Program-made: the position numbers and the translations under genes
Shown: positions 51,175 to 59,718 of the stretch, piece after piece
Numbering within the stretch: the stretch's first letter is position 1
How the letters are laid out: each line of letters begins with the position of its first letter
NCBI GenBank assembly: GCA_046350655.1
Contig: JAXMAB010000015.1
Span: 1 to 64,000 of the forward strand
Length of the DNA: 64,000 nt
Direction: 5' to 3'
Origin: JAEUHO01 sp046350655
GTDB lineage: Bacteria > Planctomycetota > PLA2 > JAEUHO01
Notes under the pieces: model-generated
What the model was told of the DNA's origin: nothing
The model's database searches: none
Seen by the model: only the letters and a program-made list of their open reading frames with translations

Positions 51175-53607
51175 ATGAGGACTCCGTCGTCTGTCGCCCC
51201 GCCGCCGACCGTCGCCGCCCCCGCCGCCCGTGGCCCCCACGCCGGGCGCCGCGCCGCGACGAGGGCCCGGGGGGGGCTGCTGGGGCTCGCCCTCGCCTGC
51301 GTGGCGGTCGTGGCGGCCTGCGTCGGCGGGCTCGCCCGCGAGGCGGCGGCGGCGGACGCGCCGGGGGCGCCGAAGCCCGGCGACATCGACATCCTCATCG
51401 GCGAGGAGATCGAGATCAAGGACCTCCTGAAGCAGGTCTCGTTCACGACGCGCATCCCGATCCTCTGGAGCGACACGGACAAGGCGGTCACGCGCAAGAT
51501 CCAGGGCTCGACCCGGCTGCGGGCGCCCGGCGGCGAGAAGCTCTTCGACATGGTCCGCGGCCTGCTCACCTTCCAGGAGGTGGTGCTCGTGCCGATCGGG
51601 CCGGACGGCTACCGGGTGTACGTGGCGATGGACGCGCGCACGCTCCAGAACCAGTTCATCCTGAAGAACAAGCCCGTCTACATGGAGATCGACGACAAGG
51701 TCGCCGCCGAGATCGAGGGGCAGGACGGCCTGTTCGTCGCGACGACGCTCAAGGTCAAGAACATCGACAACCTGCGCGACGCGCGCACCGCGCTGTCGCG
51801 CGTGGTGACGGGCCAGCAGGTCGGCAACGTGCAGGAGGTGCCGGCCGCGCGCGCGTTCGTCGTGACCGACTTCGCGCCGAACGTCGTGGCGATCTACCGG
51901 CTCCTGAAGCAGATGGACGTGCAGCCCGAGGGCAAGCAGCTCAAGCAGGCGTACATCCAGCTCAACTACGCGCTCGCCGAGGACATCGAGCCCATCCTCA
52001 CGGACCTCTTCACGGGCAAGCAGCGCGTCACGCAGCAGCAGCCCGGCCAGCCCGGCGGCGGCGACGTGGTCGACCCGGAGGCCCGCATCGTCGCGGAGCC
52101 GCGCACCAACCAGATCATCGTCTACGCGATCGAGGAGGACATCGTCGAGATCAAGGCGCTCGTCGCCGAGCTCGACAAGCCCCTCATCTTCGTCAAGCAG
52201 ATCGTGCACGTGATCCAGCTGAAGAACCTCGACGCCGAGGAGACGGCCCAGGTCCTGCAGACGCTGATCGACGGGACGACGCTCTTCGGGAGCAGCGGCG
52301 GCGTGTCGTCCTCGTCGTCGTCGCGGCGGACGGGCGGCGGCAACAACAACCGCGGGAACACCGCGACGCCGCGGACGACGGTCACCAGCGTCCCCGGCGG
52401 CGCGAGCCCCGAGGACGAGGAGAAGCCGGCCGTCGTCGCCGACAAGGCCAGCAACTCCCTGATCATCGCGGCCAGCCAGGACCAGTTCAACCGCCTGAAG
52501 GTCGTGATCGAGCAGATCGACGTGCGCAAGTCGCAGGTGCTGATCGAGGCGGCGCTCATCGAGCTGTCGCTCGACGACTCGTACCGCTTCACCATCGAGC
52601 TGGCCGGCCTCGACAACAACGGCCTGAAGGACGGCGCCGGCGCGTCCTTCTTCGGCGGCACCAACTACGGCCTCACGACGTTCGCGGACCGCGACGGCGA
52701 CGGCACGTTCACCGACCGCATCCCGCCGTTCATCGCGGAGGGCGGCAGCGCCCCGAGCGGCGCCATCGGCGGCATCTTCGCGTCGGGCCAGGTCCCGTTC
52801 ATCTACCGCGCGCTCAACACGGTGCGCAAGACGCGCGTGCTCCAGCTCCCGAGCATCGTGACGACCGACAACGAGGAGGCGACGATCCGCGTCCTCGACG
52901 AGCAGGCGACGACGAGCAGCACGACGACGTCCGGCGGCAACACGACGGGCGGCTTCCAGAACTTCCAGGAAGCCGGCACGACCCTCTCCATCAGCCCCCA
53001 CATCGCCAACGACGACTACCTCCTCCTCAACATCAACCTCGAGGTGTCGGGCTTCCAGGGCGAGCCGAAGACCGTCGGCGACAACGTGATCCCGTCCGAC
53101 CGCTTCCGCCGCAGCCTCGTGACGGCGGTGGTGGTCCCCGACCGCCACACGGTCATCATCGGCGGCCTCATCGGCGGCACGAGCCGGTCGGACGTCGACC
53201 AGGTGCCGTTCCTCGGCGAGATCCCGGTGTTCGGCGAGCTGTTCAAGAGCACCGCGAAGAGCGAGCGCCAGACGAACCTCTTCCTGTTCGTGACCCCCAC
53301 GATCCTCAAGGCGTCCGACGTCGACTTCTCGAGCTACGACGAGGTCACCTGCGAGAAGAAGCGCAAGGGCGACGAGCTCATCGGCGAGATCGAGATCCCG
53401 TTCTCGAACTTCGTGAAGTGCCGCGACGCGAAGTGCATGCAGGACCCGGCCACGGGCTGCCTGCGCGGGTGGGGCTCGGCTTCCGACCGCCTCGACAAGA
53501 TGGGCGCGCTCGACGCGACGTCGTTCCGCGCCGTGGACAAGGACCGCCTCTACCGCGAGGCGGAGGCCCGCCGCCGCGCCGTCCGCGACGGCACGTGCGC
53601 GAAGTGA
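51175..53607 (+). CDS. gspD: Type II secretion system secretin GspD
   Basis: 810 residues from ATG 51175 (GGGAGG 10 nt upstream; TTG 51169 also possible). Long basic leader and hydrophobic signal (LLGLALACVAVVAACVGGLA), then N0/N1-type domains (ILIGEEIEIKDLLKQVSFTT, IQLNYALAEDIEPILTDLF, HVIQLKNLDAEETAQVLQTL) with a Ser/Gly/Asn-rich loop inside the last. The secretin core follows: VLIEAALIELSLDD, VLQLPSIVTTDNEEA, TVIIGGLIGG and a TNLFLFVTPTIL end. It forms the outer-membrane channel. The C-terminal ~110 residues hold five cysteines (CEKK, CRDAKC, GCLRG, TCAK), unusual for GspD. First gene of the cluster. Confidence 0.93.
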   Translation: MRTPSSVAPPPTVAAPAARGPHAGRRAATRARGGLLGLALACVAVVAACVGGLAREAAAADAPGAPKPGDIDILIGEEIEIKDLLKQVSFTTRIPILWSDTDKAVTRKIQGSTRLRAPGGEKLFDMVRGLLTFQEVVLVPIGPDGYRVYVAMDARTLQNQFILKNKPVYMEIDDKVAAEIEGQDGLFVATTLKVKNIDNLRDARTALSRVVTGQQVGNVQEVPAARAFVVTDFAPNVVAIYRLLKQMDVQPEGKQLKQAYIQLNYALAEDIEPILTDLFTGKQRVTQQQPGQPGGGDVVDPEARIVAEPRTNQIIVYAIEEDIVEIKALVAELDKPLIFVKQIVHVIQLKNLDAEETAQVLQTLIDGTTLFGSSGGVSSSSSSRRTGGGNNNRGNTATPRTTVTSVPGGASPEDEEKPAVVADKASNSLIIAASQDQFNRLKVVIEQIDVRKSQVLIEAALIELSLDDSYRFTIELAGLDNNGLKDGAGASFFGGTNYGLTTFADRDGDGTFTDRIPPFIAEGGSAPSGAIGGIFASGQVPFIYRALNTVRKTRVLQLPSIVTTDNEEATIRVLDEQATTSSTTTSGGNTTGGFQNFQEAGTTLSISPHIANDDYLLLNINLEVSGFQGEPKTVGDNVIPSDRFRRSLVTAVVVPDRHTVIIGGLIGGTSRSDVDQVPFLGEIPVFGELFKSTAKSERQTNLFLFVTPTILKASDVDFSSYDEVTCEKKRKGDELIGEIEIPFSNFVKCRDAKCMQDPATGCLRGWGSASDRLDKMGALDATSFRAVDKDRLYREAEARRRAVRDGTCAK

Positions 53608-53617
53608 CGGAGGCCCC

Positions 53618-55333
53618 GTGGAGAACCCGCTCGTCCGCCACCTCCGCGACTCCAAGGCGCTCTCGGACGAGCAGCTCCGCGACGCCCTGGACGCGGAGCG
53701 GGACACGGGCTGGTCGCTCGACCGCGTCATCCTGACGAAGGGCCTGATGTCGGAGCACGACCTGCTCCGCGCCATCGCCGAGAGCCTCGCGATCCCCTAC
53801 CGGGAGAGCATCGCCGACGCGGCCGTGCCCACGGCCTTCGTCGACAAGGTGCCCGTCCAGTTCGCGCGCAACTACTACCTCGTCGGCATCGGCAGCCACG
53901 AGGGCACGATGCAGGTGGCCACGGCGTCGCCCCTCGACGCCTACCCGATGGACGACCTGGCCGGGATGCTCGGTTGCGAGCTCGAGCCCGTGCTCGCGCC
54001 GCGCACCGAGATCACCAGCCTCATCAACAAGGCGTACAAGCACAAGCAGGACATCGTCCAGGAGTCGATCTCGGGGCTGGAGGACGCCGACGAGGACCTC
54101 CTGTCGCTCGCCGAGGGCGTCGAGATGTCGGAGGACATCCTCGACGTCGCCAACAAGGCGCCCATCATCAAGCTGGTGAACATGCTGTTCTTCCAGGCCT
54201 TGAAGATGCGGGCCAGCGACATCCACCTGCAGCCGTTCGAGGACCGCCTGCAGGTCCGCTACCGCATCGACGGCGTGCTGTACGACATGGAGGCGGTGCC
54301 CAAGAAGGTCCAGGACGCGGTCACGAGCCGCATCAAGGTCATGGGCAAGCTCGACATCGCCGAGCGCCGCCTGCCGCAGGACGGCCGCGCGTCGGTGCGC
54401 ATCGGCGACGCCGAGGTGGACGTCCGCATCTCGTCGGTGCCGACGAACCACGGCGAGCGCATCGTGCTGCGCCTCCTCGACAAGTCGGCGCGCCTCTACG
54501 AGCTCGAGGAGATCGGGCTCATCGACGACAACCTCCGGCTCGTCGAGAAGTTCATCGACTACGACCACGGCATCATCTTCGTCTCGGGCCCGACGGGCTC
54601 CGGCAAGACGACCACGCTCTACGCGTCGCTCTCGCGCATCAACTCGACGCAGATGAACGTGATGACGATCGAGGACCCGATCGAGTACCACCTGCCCGGC
54701 ATCAGCCAGATCCAGGTGAACGAGAAGAAGGGCCTCACGTTCGCGGGGGGCCTCCGGTCGCTGCTGCGCCAGGACCCGGACATCATGATGGTGGGCGAGG
54801 TGCGCGACGTCGAGACGGCCCGCATCGCGATCCAGGCCGCCCAGACCGGTCACCTCGTCTTCAGCACCATCCACACCAACGACGCCCCCACCGTCGTGAC
54901 CCGCCTCCTCGACATCGGCATCGAGCCGTACCTGCTGGCGTCGTCGCTGCTCGTGTCGATCGCCCAGCGCCTCGTCCGCGTCATCTGCCCCGACTGCAAG
55001 GAGCAGTACACGCCGAACCACGACGACCTGCTCGAGCTGAAGGACCTCCAGATCGACCCGGACCGCCTGCCCGAGGGCAAGCTCCACCGCGGGCGCGGCT
55101 GCGGCAACTGCTTCAACAGCGGCTACCTCGACCGCACGGGCATCTACGAGATCCTCCCCGTGGACGACGCGCTGAAGGACCAGATCGTCGCGCGGGCGAG
55201 CGCCTCGTCGATGAAGAAGTCCGCGATCGAACGCGGGTTCACGACGCTCCGCATGGACGGCGCGAACAAGGTCATCCGCGGCATGACGACGGCGGAGGAG
55301 ATCTTCCGCGTCACGCAGATGGACGTCCTGTAG
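53618..55333 (+). CDS. gspE: Type II secretion ATPase GspE
   Basis: 571 residues from GTG 53618 with CGGAGG upstream, 10 nt after gspD. N-terminal GspE domain, then MRASDIHLQPFEDRLQVRYRIDG, Walker A SGPTGSGKTTT, Asp box MTIEDPIEY, Walker B DPDIMMVGEVRD, His box TGHLVFSTIHTND and a tetracysteine zinc site (CPDC...CGNC). This cytoplasmic hexamer powers pseudopilus assembly. Unlike the ATPase at 12.7 kb it has no receiver domain. Confidence 0.96.
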   Translation: MENPLVRHLRDSKALSDEQLRDALDAERDTGWSLDRVILTKGLMSEHDLLRAIAESLAIPYRESIADAAVPTAFVDKVPVQFARNYYLVGIGSHEGTMQVATASPLDAYPMDDLAGMLGCELEPVLAPRTEITSLINKAYKHKQDIVQESISGLEDADEDLLSLAEGVEMSEDILDVANKAPIIKLVNMLFFQALKMRASDIHLQPFEDRLQVRYRIDGVLYDMEAVPKKVQDAVTSRIKVMGKLDIAERRLPQDGRASVRIGDAEVDVRISSVPTNHGERIVLRLLDKSARLYELEEIGLIDDNLRLVEKFIDYDHGIIFVSGPTGSGKTTTLYASLSRINSTQMNVMTIEDPIEYHLPGISQIQVNEKKGLTFAGGLRSLLRQDPDIMMVGEVRDVETARIAIQAAQTGHLVFSTIHTNDAPTVVTRLLDIGIEPYLLASSLLVSIAQRLVRVICPDCKEQYTPNHDDLLELKDLQIDPDRLPEGKLHRGRGCGNCFNSGYLDRTGIYEILPVDDALKDQIVARASASSMKKSAIERGFTTLRMDGANKVIRGMTTAEEIFRVTQMDVL

Positions 55334-55391
55334 GTGACCGCGCCCGCCCCCCGTCCGACGCCGGCCGCCCCCGCGGGGAGCGCGTAGCCCC

Positions 55392-56669
55392 GTGCCGATC
55401 TACGACTACAAGGGCCTGACGCCGAAGGGCGACAGCAAGGCCGGCATCATCGACGCCGACTCGCCGCGCGAGGCGCGCATCAAGCTGCGCTCGCAGAACG
55501 TCCTCGTCACGGAGATCGTGCCGCGGCGGATGGACGGCGAGAAGCGCAAGGACGGCAAGGCCGTCAGCGGCGCCGACGTGCGCGCCGCGGCGGCCGCGAA
55601 GCCGCTCCTGCAGTTCAAGCGCACCCCCCGCGGCAAGCGCGAGGTCCCCACCTACACGCGCCAGCTCGCCACGCTGCTGCGCGCGGGCATCCCGCTCGCC
55701 TCCGCCATGTCCGCGCTCATCGAACAGAGCCAGACGCCCGACCTCGAGGCCGCGTTCCGCGACATCCGCGAGCGGATCACCCAGGGCCTCTCGTTCGCCG
55801 AGGCGCTGGCGTACCACCCCGCGTACTTCGACGACCTGTTCGTGAACATGGTCAAGGCCGGCGAGGCGTCGGGCAACCTCGACGCCGTGCTCGAGCGCCT
55901 GGCCGAGTACCTCCAGAAGCAGGCGTCGATCCGCAGCAAGGTCTCCGCCGCCCTCGCGTACCCCATCGTGATGATGGGCATCGGCGTGGTCATCGTCATC
56001 ATCCTGATGTCGTTCGTCGTGCCGAAGATCATGACGATCGTCGCCCAGTCGAAGCAGGCCCTGCCGTTCACCACGCGGCTCCTCCAGGCCGGCAGCCAGT
56101 TCATCGCCGACTGGTGGATGGTGATGCTGTCGTCGATCCTCGGCATCGCGCTGCTGCACCGGTTCCTCACCCGCCGCCCCGAGTACCGGTACGCGGTGGA
56201 CAAGGCGAAGCTCAAGCTGCCGATCCTCGGCGACCTCCTCCGCAAGACCGCGGTCTCGCGGTTCGCGGTGTCGATGAGCACGCTGCTCAAGAGCGGCGTC
56301 CCGGTCCTCGAGGCGCTCAACATCGTCAAGGACGTCGTCGGCAACGCCGTCGTGCAGCGCGTCCTCGACACCGTGCACGACCGCATCGTCGAGGGCACCG
56401 ACATCTCGACGCCGATCAAGAAGTCGGGCGTCTTCCCGCCCGTCGTCGGCTACATGATCGCGGTCGGCGAGCAGTCCGGCCAGCTCGAGGACATGCTCGA
56501 CCGCGTCGCCACCTCGTACGACGAGGAGGTCACGATCACGACGGAGAAGGTCACGAGCCTCCTCGAGCCGCTGATCATCGTCGCGATGGCCCTCGTCGTC
56601 GGCTTCATCGTCATCGCGATCATGCAGCCCATCCTCAAGATCTCGGACATCTCGCGCGTCCGGAAGTAG
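55392..56669 (+). CDS. gspF: Type II secretion inner-membrane platform protein GspF
   Basis: 425 residues from GTG 55392. YDYKGLTPKGDSKAGIIDADSPREARIKL is the N-terminal domain; two T2SSF repeats follow (TRQLATLLRAGIPLASAM; FAVSMSTLLKSGVPVLEALNIV) with three membrane spans (YPIVMMGIGVVIVIILMSFVV; WWMVMLSSILGIALL; IIVAMALVVGFIVIAIM). It links GspE to the pseudopilins. Confidence 0.95.
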   Translation: MPIYDYKGLTPKGDSKAGIIDADSPREARIKLRSQNVLVTEIVPRRMDGEKRKDGKAVSGADVRAAAAAKPLLQFKRTPRGKREVPTYTRQLATLLRAGIPLASAMSALIEQSQTPDLEAAFRDIRERITQGLSFAEALAYHPAYFDDLFVNMVKAGEASGNLDAVLERLAEYLQKQASIRSKVSAALAYPIVMMGIGVVIVIILMSFVVPKIMTIVAQSKQALPFTTRLLQAGSQFIADWWMVMLSSILGIALLHRFLTRRPEYRYAVDKAKLKLPILGDLLRKTAVSRFAVSMSTLLKSGVPVLEALNIVKDVVGNAVVQRVLDTVHDRIVEGTDISTPIKKSGVFPPVVGYMIAVGEQSGQLEDMLDRVATSYDEEVTITTEKVTSLLEPLIIVAMALVVGFIVIAIMQPILKISDISRVRK

Positions 56670-56774
56670 GCCGCGCGCACCCCGCGCCCGCCCCCCGGGG
56701 GCCGCGGCCGCCGGGACGTCCCTCGGGCCCCGTCGCGCGCCCGCGGCGGCCCGCGGGAGGGCGGAGGCGATCCC

Positions 56775-56816
56775 CGGGACCGCGAGGCCCGGCGCCCGCC
56801 GGGCCTCGCGGTCCCG
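56775..56816 (+). terminator. Strong hairpin of two inverted dispersed 11-mers after gspF
   Basis: Bases 56775-56793 and 56798-56816 pair over 19 bp with a 4-nt loop, each arm holding one exact motif (56781-56791, 56800-56810). It separates gspD-E-F from gspG-J. No U tract. Confidence 0.65.
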
Positions 56817-56891
56817 CGCAGCCGACCGCCCCCTGGGCGCCGAGGGGCGTCCCGACGGGCGGCGCGGGTGGGTGCCGCGCCGGGGACCCGG

Positions 56892-56897
56892 TAGGAT
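56892..56897 (+). promoter_or_regulatory. Putative -10 element of the pseudopilin operon
   Basis: GGTAGGATGGG, 67 nt before the gspG ATG and after the hairpin; it would let the abundant pseudopilins be transcribed separately from gspD-E-F. Confidence 0.35.
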
Positions 56898-56964
56898 GGG
56901 AACGGTCGGCCCGGGCGCGTCGTCCAAGGACGCGTGAGGGGCCATCGCTCCTCCGAGGATCCCC

Positions 56965-57387
56965 ATGAACCCCGCCACCCCCCGTTCCCGTCGCGCCGCC
57001 CGCGGCTTCACGCTCATCGAGCTGATGGTCGTGATCGTGATCCTGGGCCTGTTGATCGGCCTCGTCGGGACGAACGTCTGGAACGCGCTGTTCGGCGCGA
57101 CCCGCGACACCGCGAAGATGCAGATGCGCAACTTCGGGCAGTCGATCGACCAGTACAAGGCCCGCAACCGGTCGCTGCCGAAGTCGCTCGACGAGCTGAC
57201 GCAGGAGGACCCGAACACCAAGGAGCCGTACATGGAGAAGATCCCGAACGACCCTTGGGGGCAGCCGTACGAGTACCGGATCACCGACGAGCGCCGCAAC
57301 CGCTACGAGATCCAGTGCGGCGGCGACGACAAGCAGCTCGGCACCGAGGACGACCTCTACTACCCCGAGCGCGACGGCGCGAAGTGA
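56965..57387 (+). CDS. gspG: Type II secretion major pseudopilin GspG
   Basis: 140 residues. Prepilin peptidase site RG/FTLIEL after Gly14, with Glu at +5, then the hydrophobic helix MVVIVILGLLIGLVG. The globular part has the GspG features IDQYKARNRSLPKSLDEL, IPNDPWGQPYEYR and a C-terminal Asp-rich loop (GGDDKQLGTEDDLYY) like the calcium site of the family. It polymerises into the pseudopilus. Confidence 0.96.
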   Translation: MNPATPRSRRAARGFTLIELMVVIVILGLLIGLVGTNVWNALFGATRDTAKMQMRNFGQSIDQYKARNRSLPKSLDELTQEDPNTKEPYMEKIPNDPWGQPYEYRITDERRNRYEIQCGGDDKQLGTEDDLYYPERDGAK

Positions 57388-58115
57388 CCGCGGCCCCGTC
57401 CCTCCCGCCCGGCGGCGCGACGGGGCCCGCACCCGCGCCCGCGGCGTCGCGCCGGACCGGGCCGGGGCGCCCGACGGCGACGGGACGGCGGGGTTTCACG
57501 CTCCTCGAGCTGATGGCCGTGATGGTCATCATCGGGTTCATGCTGCTGCTGCTGCCGCCGCGCATGGACACGTACGGCGACCGCAGCCGGCTCGAGTCCG
57601 CGGCGAACACCCTCATCTCGGCGTTCACCGGCGTGCGCGAGACGGCGATCATCGACGGCCACGAGGCGCGCATCCAGTTCACGCTGCCCGGGTCCACCGA
57701 CGACCGCAGGAAGACCGGCGCGTACCGCTACCTCGTCGGCCCCGAGGAGCGCCGGACCTCGAAGGCGCTCCGCGAGGAGGGGGACGTCGAGGAGGACCGC
57801 CCGACACGCCGCTCCGAGGAGGAGTGGATCGAGTCGTCGTGGTACCCGCTGCCCGACGGCGTCGTGCTCGAGGGCTTCAGCACGACGGCGGGCGAGTGGA
57901 TCCGCTCCAACCCCCGCGGCGACCCGGTCGAGGTGTCGTTCCACCCCGACGGGAGCGTGCGGCCCGCGTGCGCGCTGCGGATCACGTGCGTCGACCTGCC
58001 CGCCGCCGCCGCGCGGACCCTCACGATCGTCGTGAACCCGCTGACGGCGGCGGCCTCGATCACCGACGGCGAGGGCGACCTGCCCAAGTCGCGCGACCCG
58101 AGCGACTTCAAGTGA
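57384..58115 (+). CDS. gspH: Minor pseudopilin, GspH-like
   Basis: 243 residues from GTG 57384, overlapping the gspG stop by GTGA. A long Pro/Ala/Arg leader of about 36 residues precedes the peptidase site RRG/FTLLELMAVMVIIGFMLLLLP. The rest (LISAFTGVRETAIIDGHEARIQF) is GspH-like, followed by a charged insertion. H is assigned from order and length. Confidence 0.85.
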   Translation: MTAAPSLPPGGATGPAPAPAASRRTGPGRPTATGRRGFTLLELMAVMVIIGFMLLLLPPRMDTYGDRSRLESAANTLISAFTGVRETAIIDGHEARIQFTLPGSTDDRRKTGAYRYLVGPEERRTSKALREEGDVEEDRPTRRSEEEWIESSWYPLPDGVVLEGFSTTAGEWIRSNPRGDPVEVSFHPDGSVRPACALRITCVDLPAAAARTLTIVVNPLTAAASITDGEGDLPKSRDPSDFK

Positions 58116-58735
58116 CGACGACGCCCCGCCCCCACCCGGCGAGCGGCCCGCGCGGCGACGCGCGGGGCTTCACGCTGCTCGAGCTGGTCTTCGCGTTCGC
58201 GATCCTCGCGCTCGCGATCGTGGGGCTCATGGAGTCGCAGACGAAGTCGATGGACAAGGGCGTGAAGACGCTCGAGCTGCGCGACCTCCGCGTGATGGCG
58301 GACACGGTGTTCCGCCGGATCGTGTACGAGTCGAACAAGTGGGAGGACGGGCAGCGCGGCGACGCGGCCGACTGGTACGCCGACTTCGCGCAGGTGCCCG
58401 CGGGCCCCCAGCGCGACCGGTGGAAGCAGTACCGGCTCGAGCTCCGCAAGAAGAAGGGCCTCGTGGCGGGCACGGACCCGTCGGGCGGCCTGAGCGCGCT
58501 GTTCGAGGACGCCGGGACCACGAGCACCTCGACGTCGTCCGGGTCGACGTCGGGCACCGGGACCGGGACGGGCACCGGCTCGTCGTCGTCGGAGACGGAC
58601 GGGGCCACGACGGGCGAGCCCGCGTACCTGCTCGAGCTCAACGTCTACTTCCAGGACCGCGAGGAGCCCGAGCTCGTGCTCCGCTCGATCGTGCCGCTCT
58701 CCCAGGACGAGCTGGACCAGTTCCAGAAGAAGTGA
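58112..58735 (+). CDS. gspI: Minor pseudopilin, GspI-like
   Basis: 207 residues from GTG 58112, GTGA overlap with gspH. Peptidase site RG/FTLLELVFAFAILALAIVGLME. A Ser/Thr/Gly run near the middle (STSTSSGSTSGTGTGTGTGS) looks like a surface linker inserted into the fold. The position between H and J supports I. Confidence 0.8.
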   Translation: MTTTPRPHPASGPRGDARGFTLLELVFAFAILALAIVGLMESQTKSMDKGVKTLELRDLRVMADTVFRRIVYESNKWEDGQRGDAADWYADFAQVPAGPQRDRWKQYRLELRKKKGLVAGTDPSGGLSALFEDAGTTSTSTSSGSTSGTGTGTGTGSSSSETDGATTGEPAYLLELNVYFQDREEPELVLRSIVPLSQDELDQFQKK

Positions 58736-59541
58736 ACGCCGCCGCCGCCCCCCGTCCGACCTCCCGCCGCGGGCGACCGGGCCTCGCGTCCCGGGGCTTC
58801 ACGCTGCTCGAGATCAGCGTCACGTTCGCGCTGCTCGCGCTGATGCTGTCGTTCGTCTACCAGACGCTCTCGAACACGGTGCGCAACGCGGCGGTCCTCA
58901 ACGAGGACCTCGAGGCGCCGAAGATCGAGACGGCGATCCTCGACGAGATCATCCGCGACCTCCGGTTCGTGTACTTCCGGCCGGGCCAGCTGAAGGCCGA
59001 CGCGGGGTTCTGGGGGCGCAACCGCACGCCGAACGGCGTGGACGGCGACCGCCTCGACTTCCTGACGTGCCGCGAGAGCCGGCGCGCCGAGCTCGAGGAC
59101 ACGAACCAGGCGCAGGTGAGCGCGCCGCTGATCGAGGTCGGGTACGCGTGCCGGCCGAGCGAGCAGTACGACCGGATGCTGGAGCTCTGGCGCCGCGAGG
59201 ACTACTTCACCGACGACGACCCGACGGACGGCGGGAAGTTCGACCTCGTGTACGACAAGATCCGGAGCTTCGACCTGACGTACTACGCCGCCGGCGAGGA
59301 CCGCCAGGAGGGCGAGAAGCCGCTCGACGAGTGGGACTCGAAGATCCAGCACAAGCTGCCGGCGGCCATCGTGCTGCGGATGACGTACGACGTGAAGCCG
59401 CCGGTGAAGGCGGACCGGGGCAGCCGCGCCAACCAGGGACCGCTGCCGAACTCCGTCCGCCGGATCATCCTGCTGAAGCCGGCGACGTCGGTGGCCATCG
59501 AGGCGGGGATGGACGCCGCGATGGCGCCGAGCATGCGCTGA
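58732..59541 (+). CDS. gspJ: Minor pseudopilin, GspJ-like
   Basis: 269 residues from GTG 58732, GTGA overlap with gspI. Peptidase site RG/FTLLEISVTFALLALMLSFVY. IIRDLRFVYFRPGQL and a long polar C-terminal domain match GspJ in size. A dispersed-motif copy (58778-58788) sits in the leader and encodes RPGLAS just before the cleavage site. No gspK follows. Confidence 0.8.
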   Translation: MNAAAAPRPTSRRGRPGLASRGFTLLEISVTFALLALMLSFVYQTLSNTVRNAAVLNEDLEAPKIETAILDEIIRDLRFVYFRPGQLKADAGFWGRNRTPNGVDGDRLDFLTCRESRRAELEDTNQAQVSAPLIEVGYACRPSEQYDRMLELWRREDYFTDDDPTDGGKFDLVYDKIRSFDLTYYAAGEDRQEGEKPLDEWDSKIQHKLPAAIVLRMTYDVKPPVKADRGSRANQGPLPNSVRRIILLKPATSVAIEAGMDAAMAPSMR

Positions 59542-59563
59542 AGCGGCCGTCCGGCGGGCGAAA

Positions 59564-59574
59564 CGCGAGGCCCG
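59564..59574 (+). repeat. Dispersed 11-mer copy after gspJ
   Basis: Exact copy 22 nt past the gspJ stop, single and unpaired; followed by AACCGGCG and C-rich sequence. Confidence 0.75.
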
Positions 59575-59674
59575 GCCCGCGGTACGGACGGGTGGACCTC
59601 CCCCGGCGCGCCGCGGCGCCCCCCGGGGGCCCCGGGCACCCCCGGGGAACCGGCGCCGCCCCCGCCGCGTCGGA

Positions 59675-59680
59675 TAGCGT
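59675..59680 (+). promoter_or_regulatory. Putative -10 element TAGCGT
   Basis: GGATAGCGTG lies 38 nt before the ATG of the next gene, leaving space for its CGGAGGA site; GGATAGCGC occurs likewise at about 9148 upstream of the Lon-type gene. Confidence 0.3.
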
Positions 59681-59718
59681 GTTGCGCCCGGGGTCGGTCT
59701 CCCCGGATCGGAGGATTC

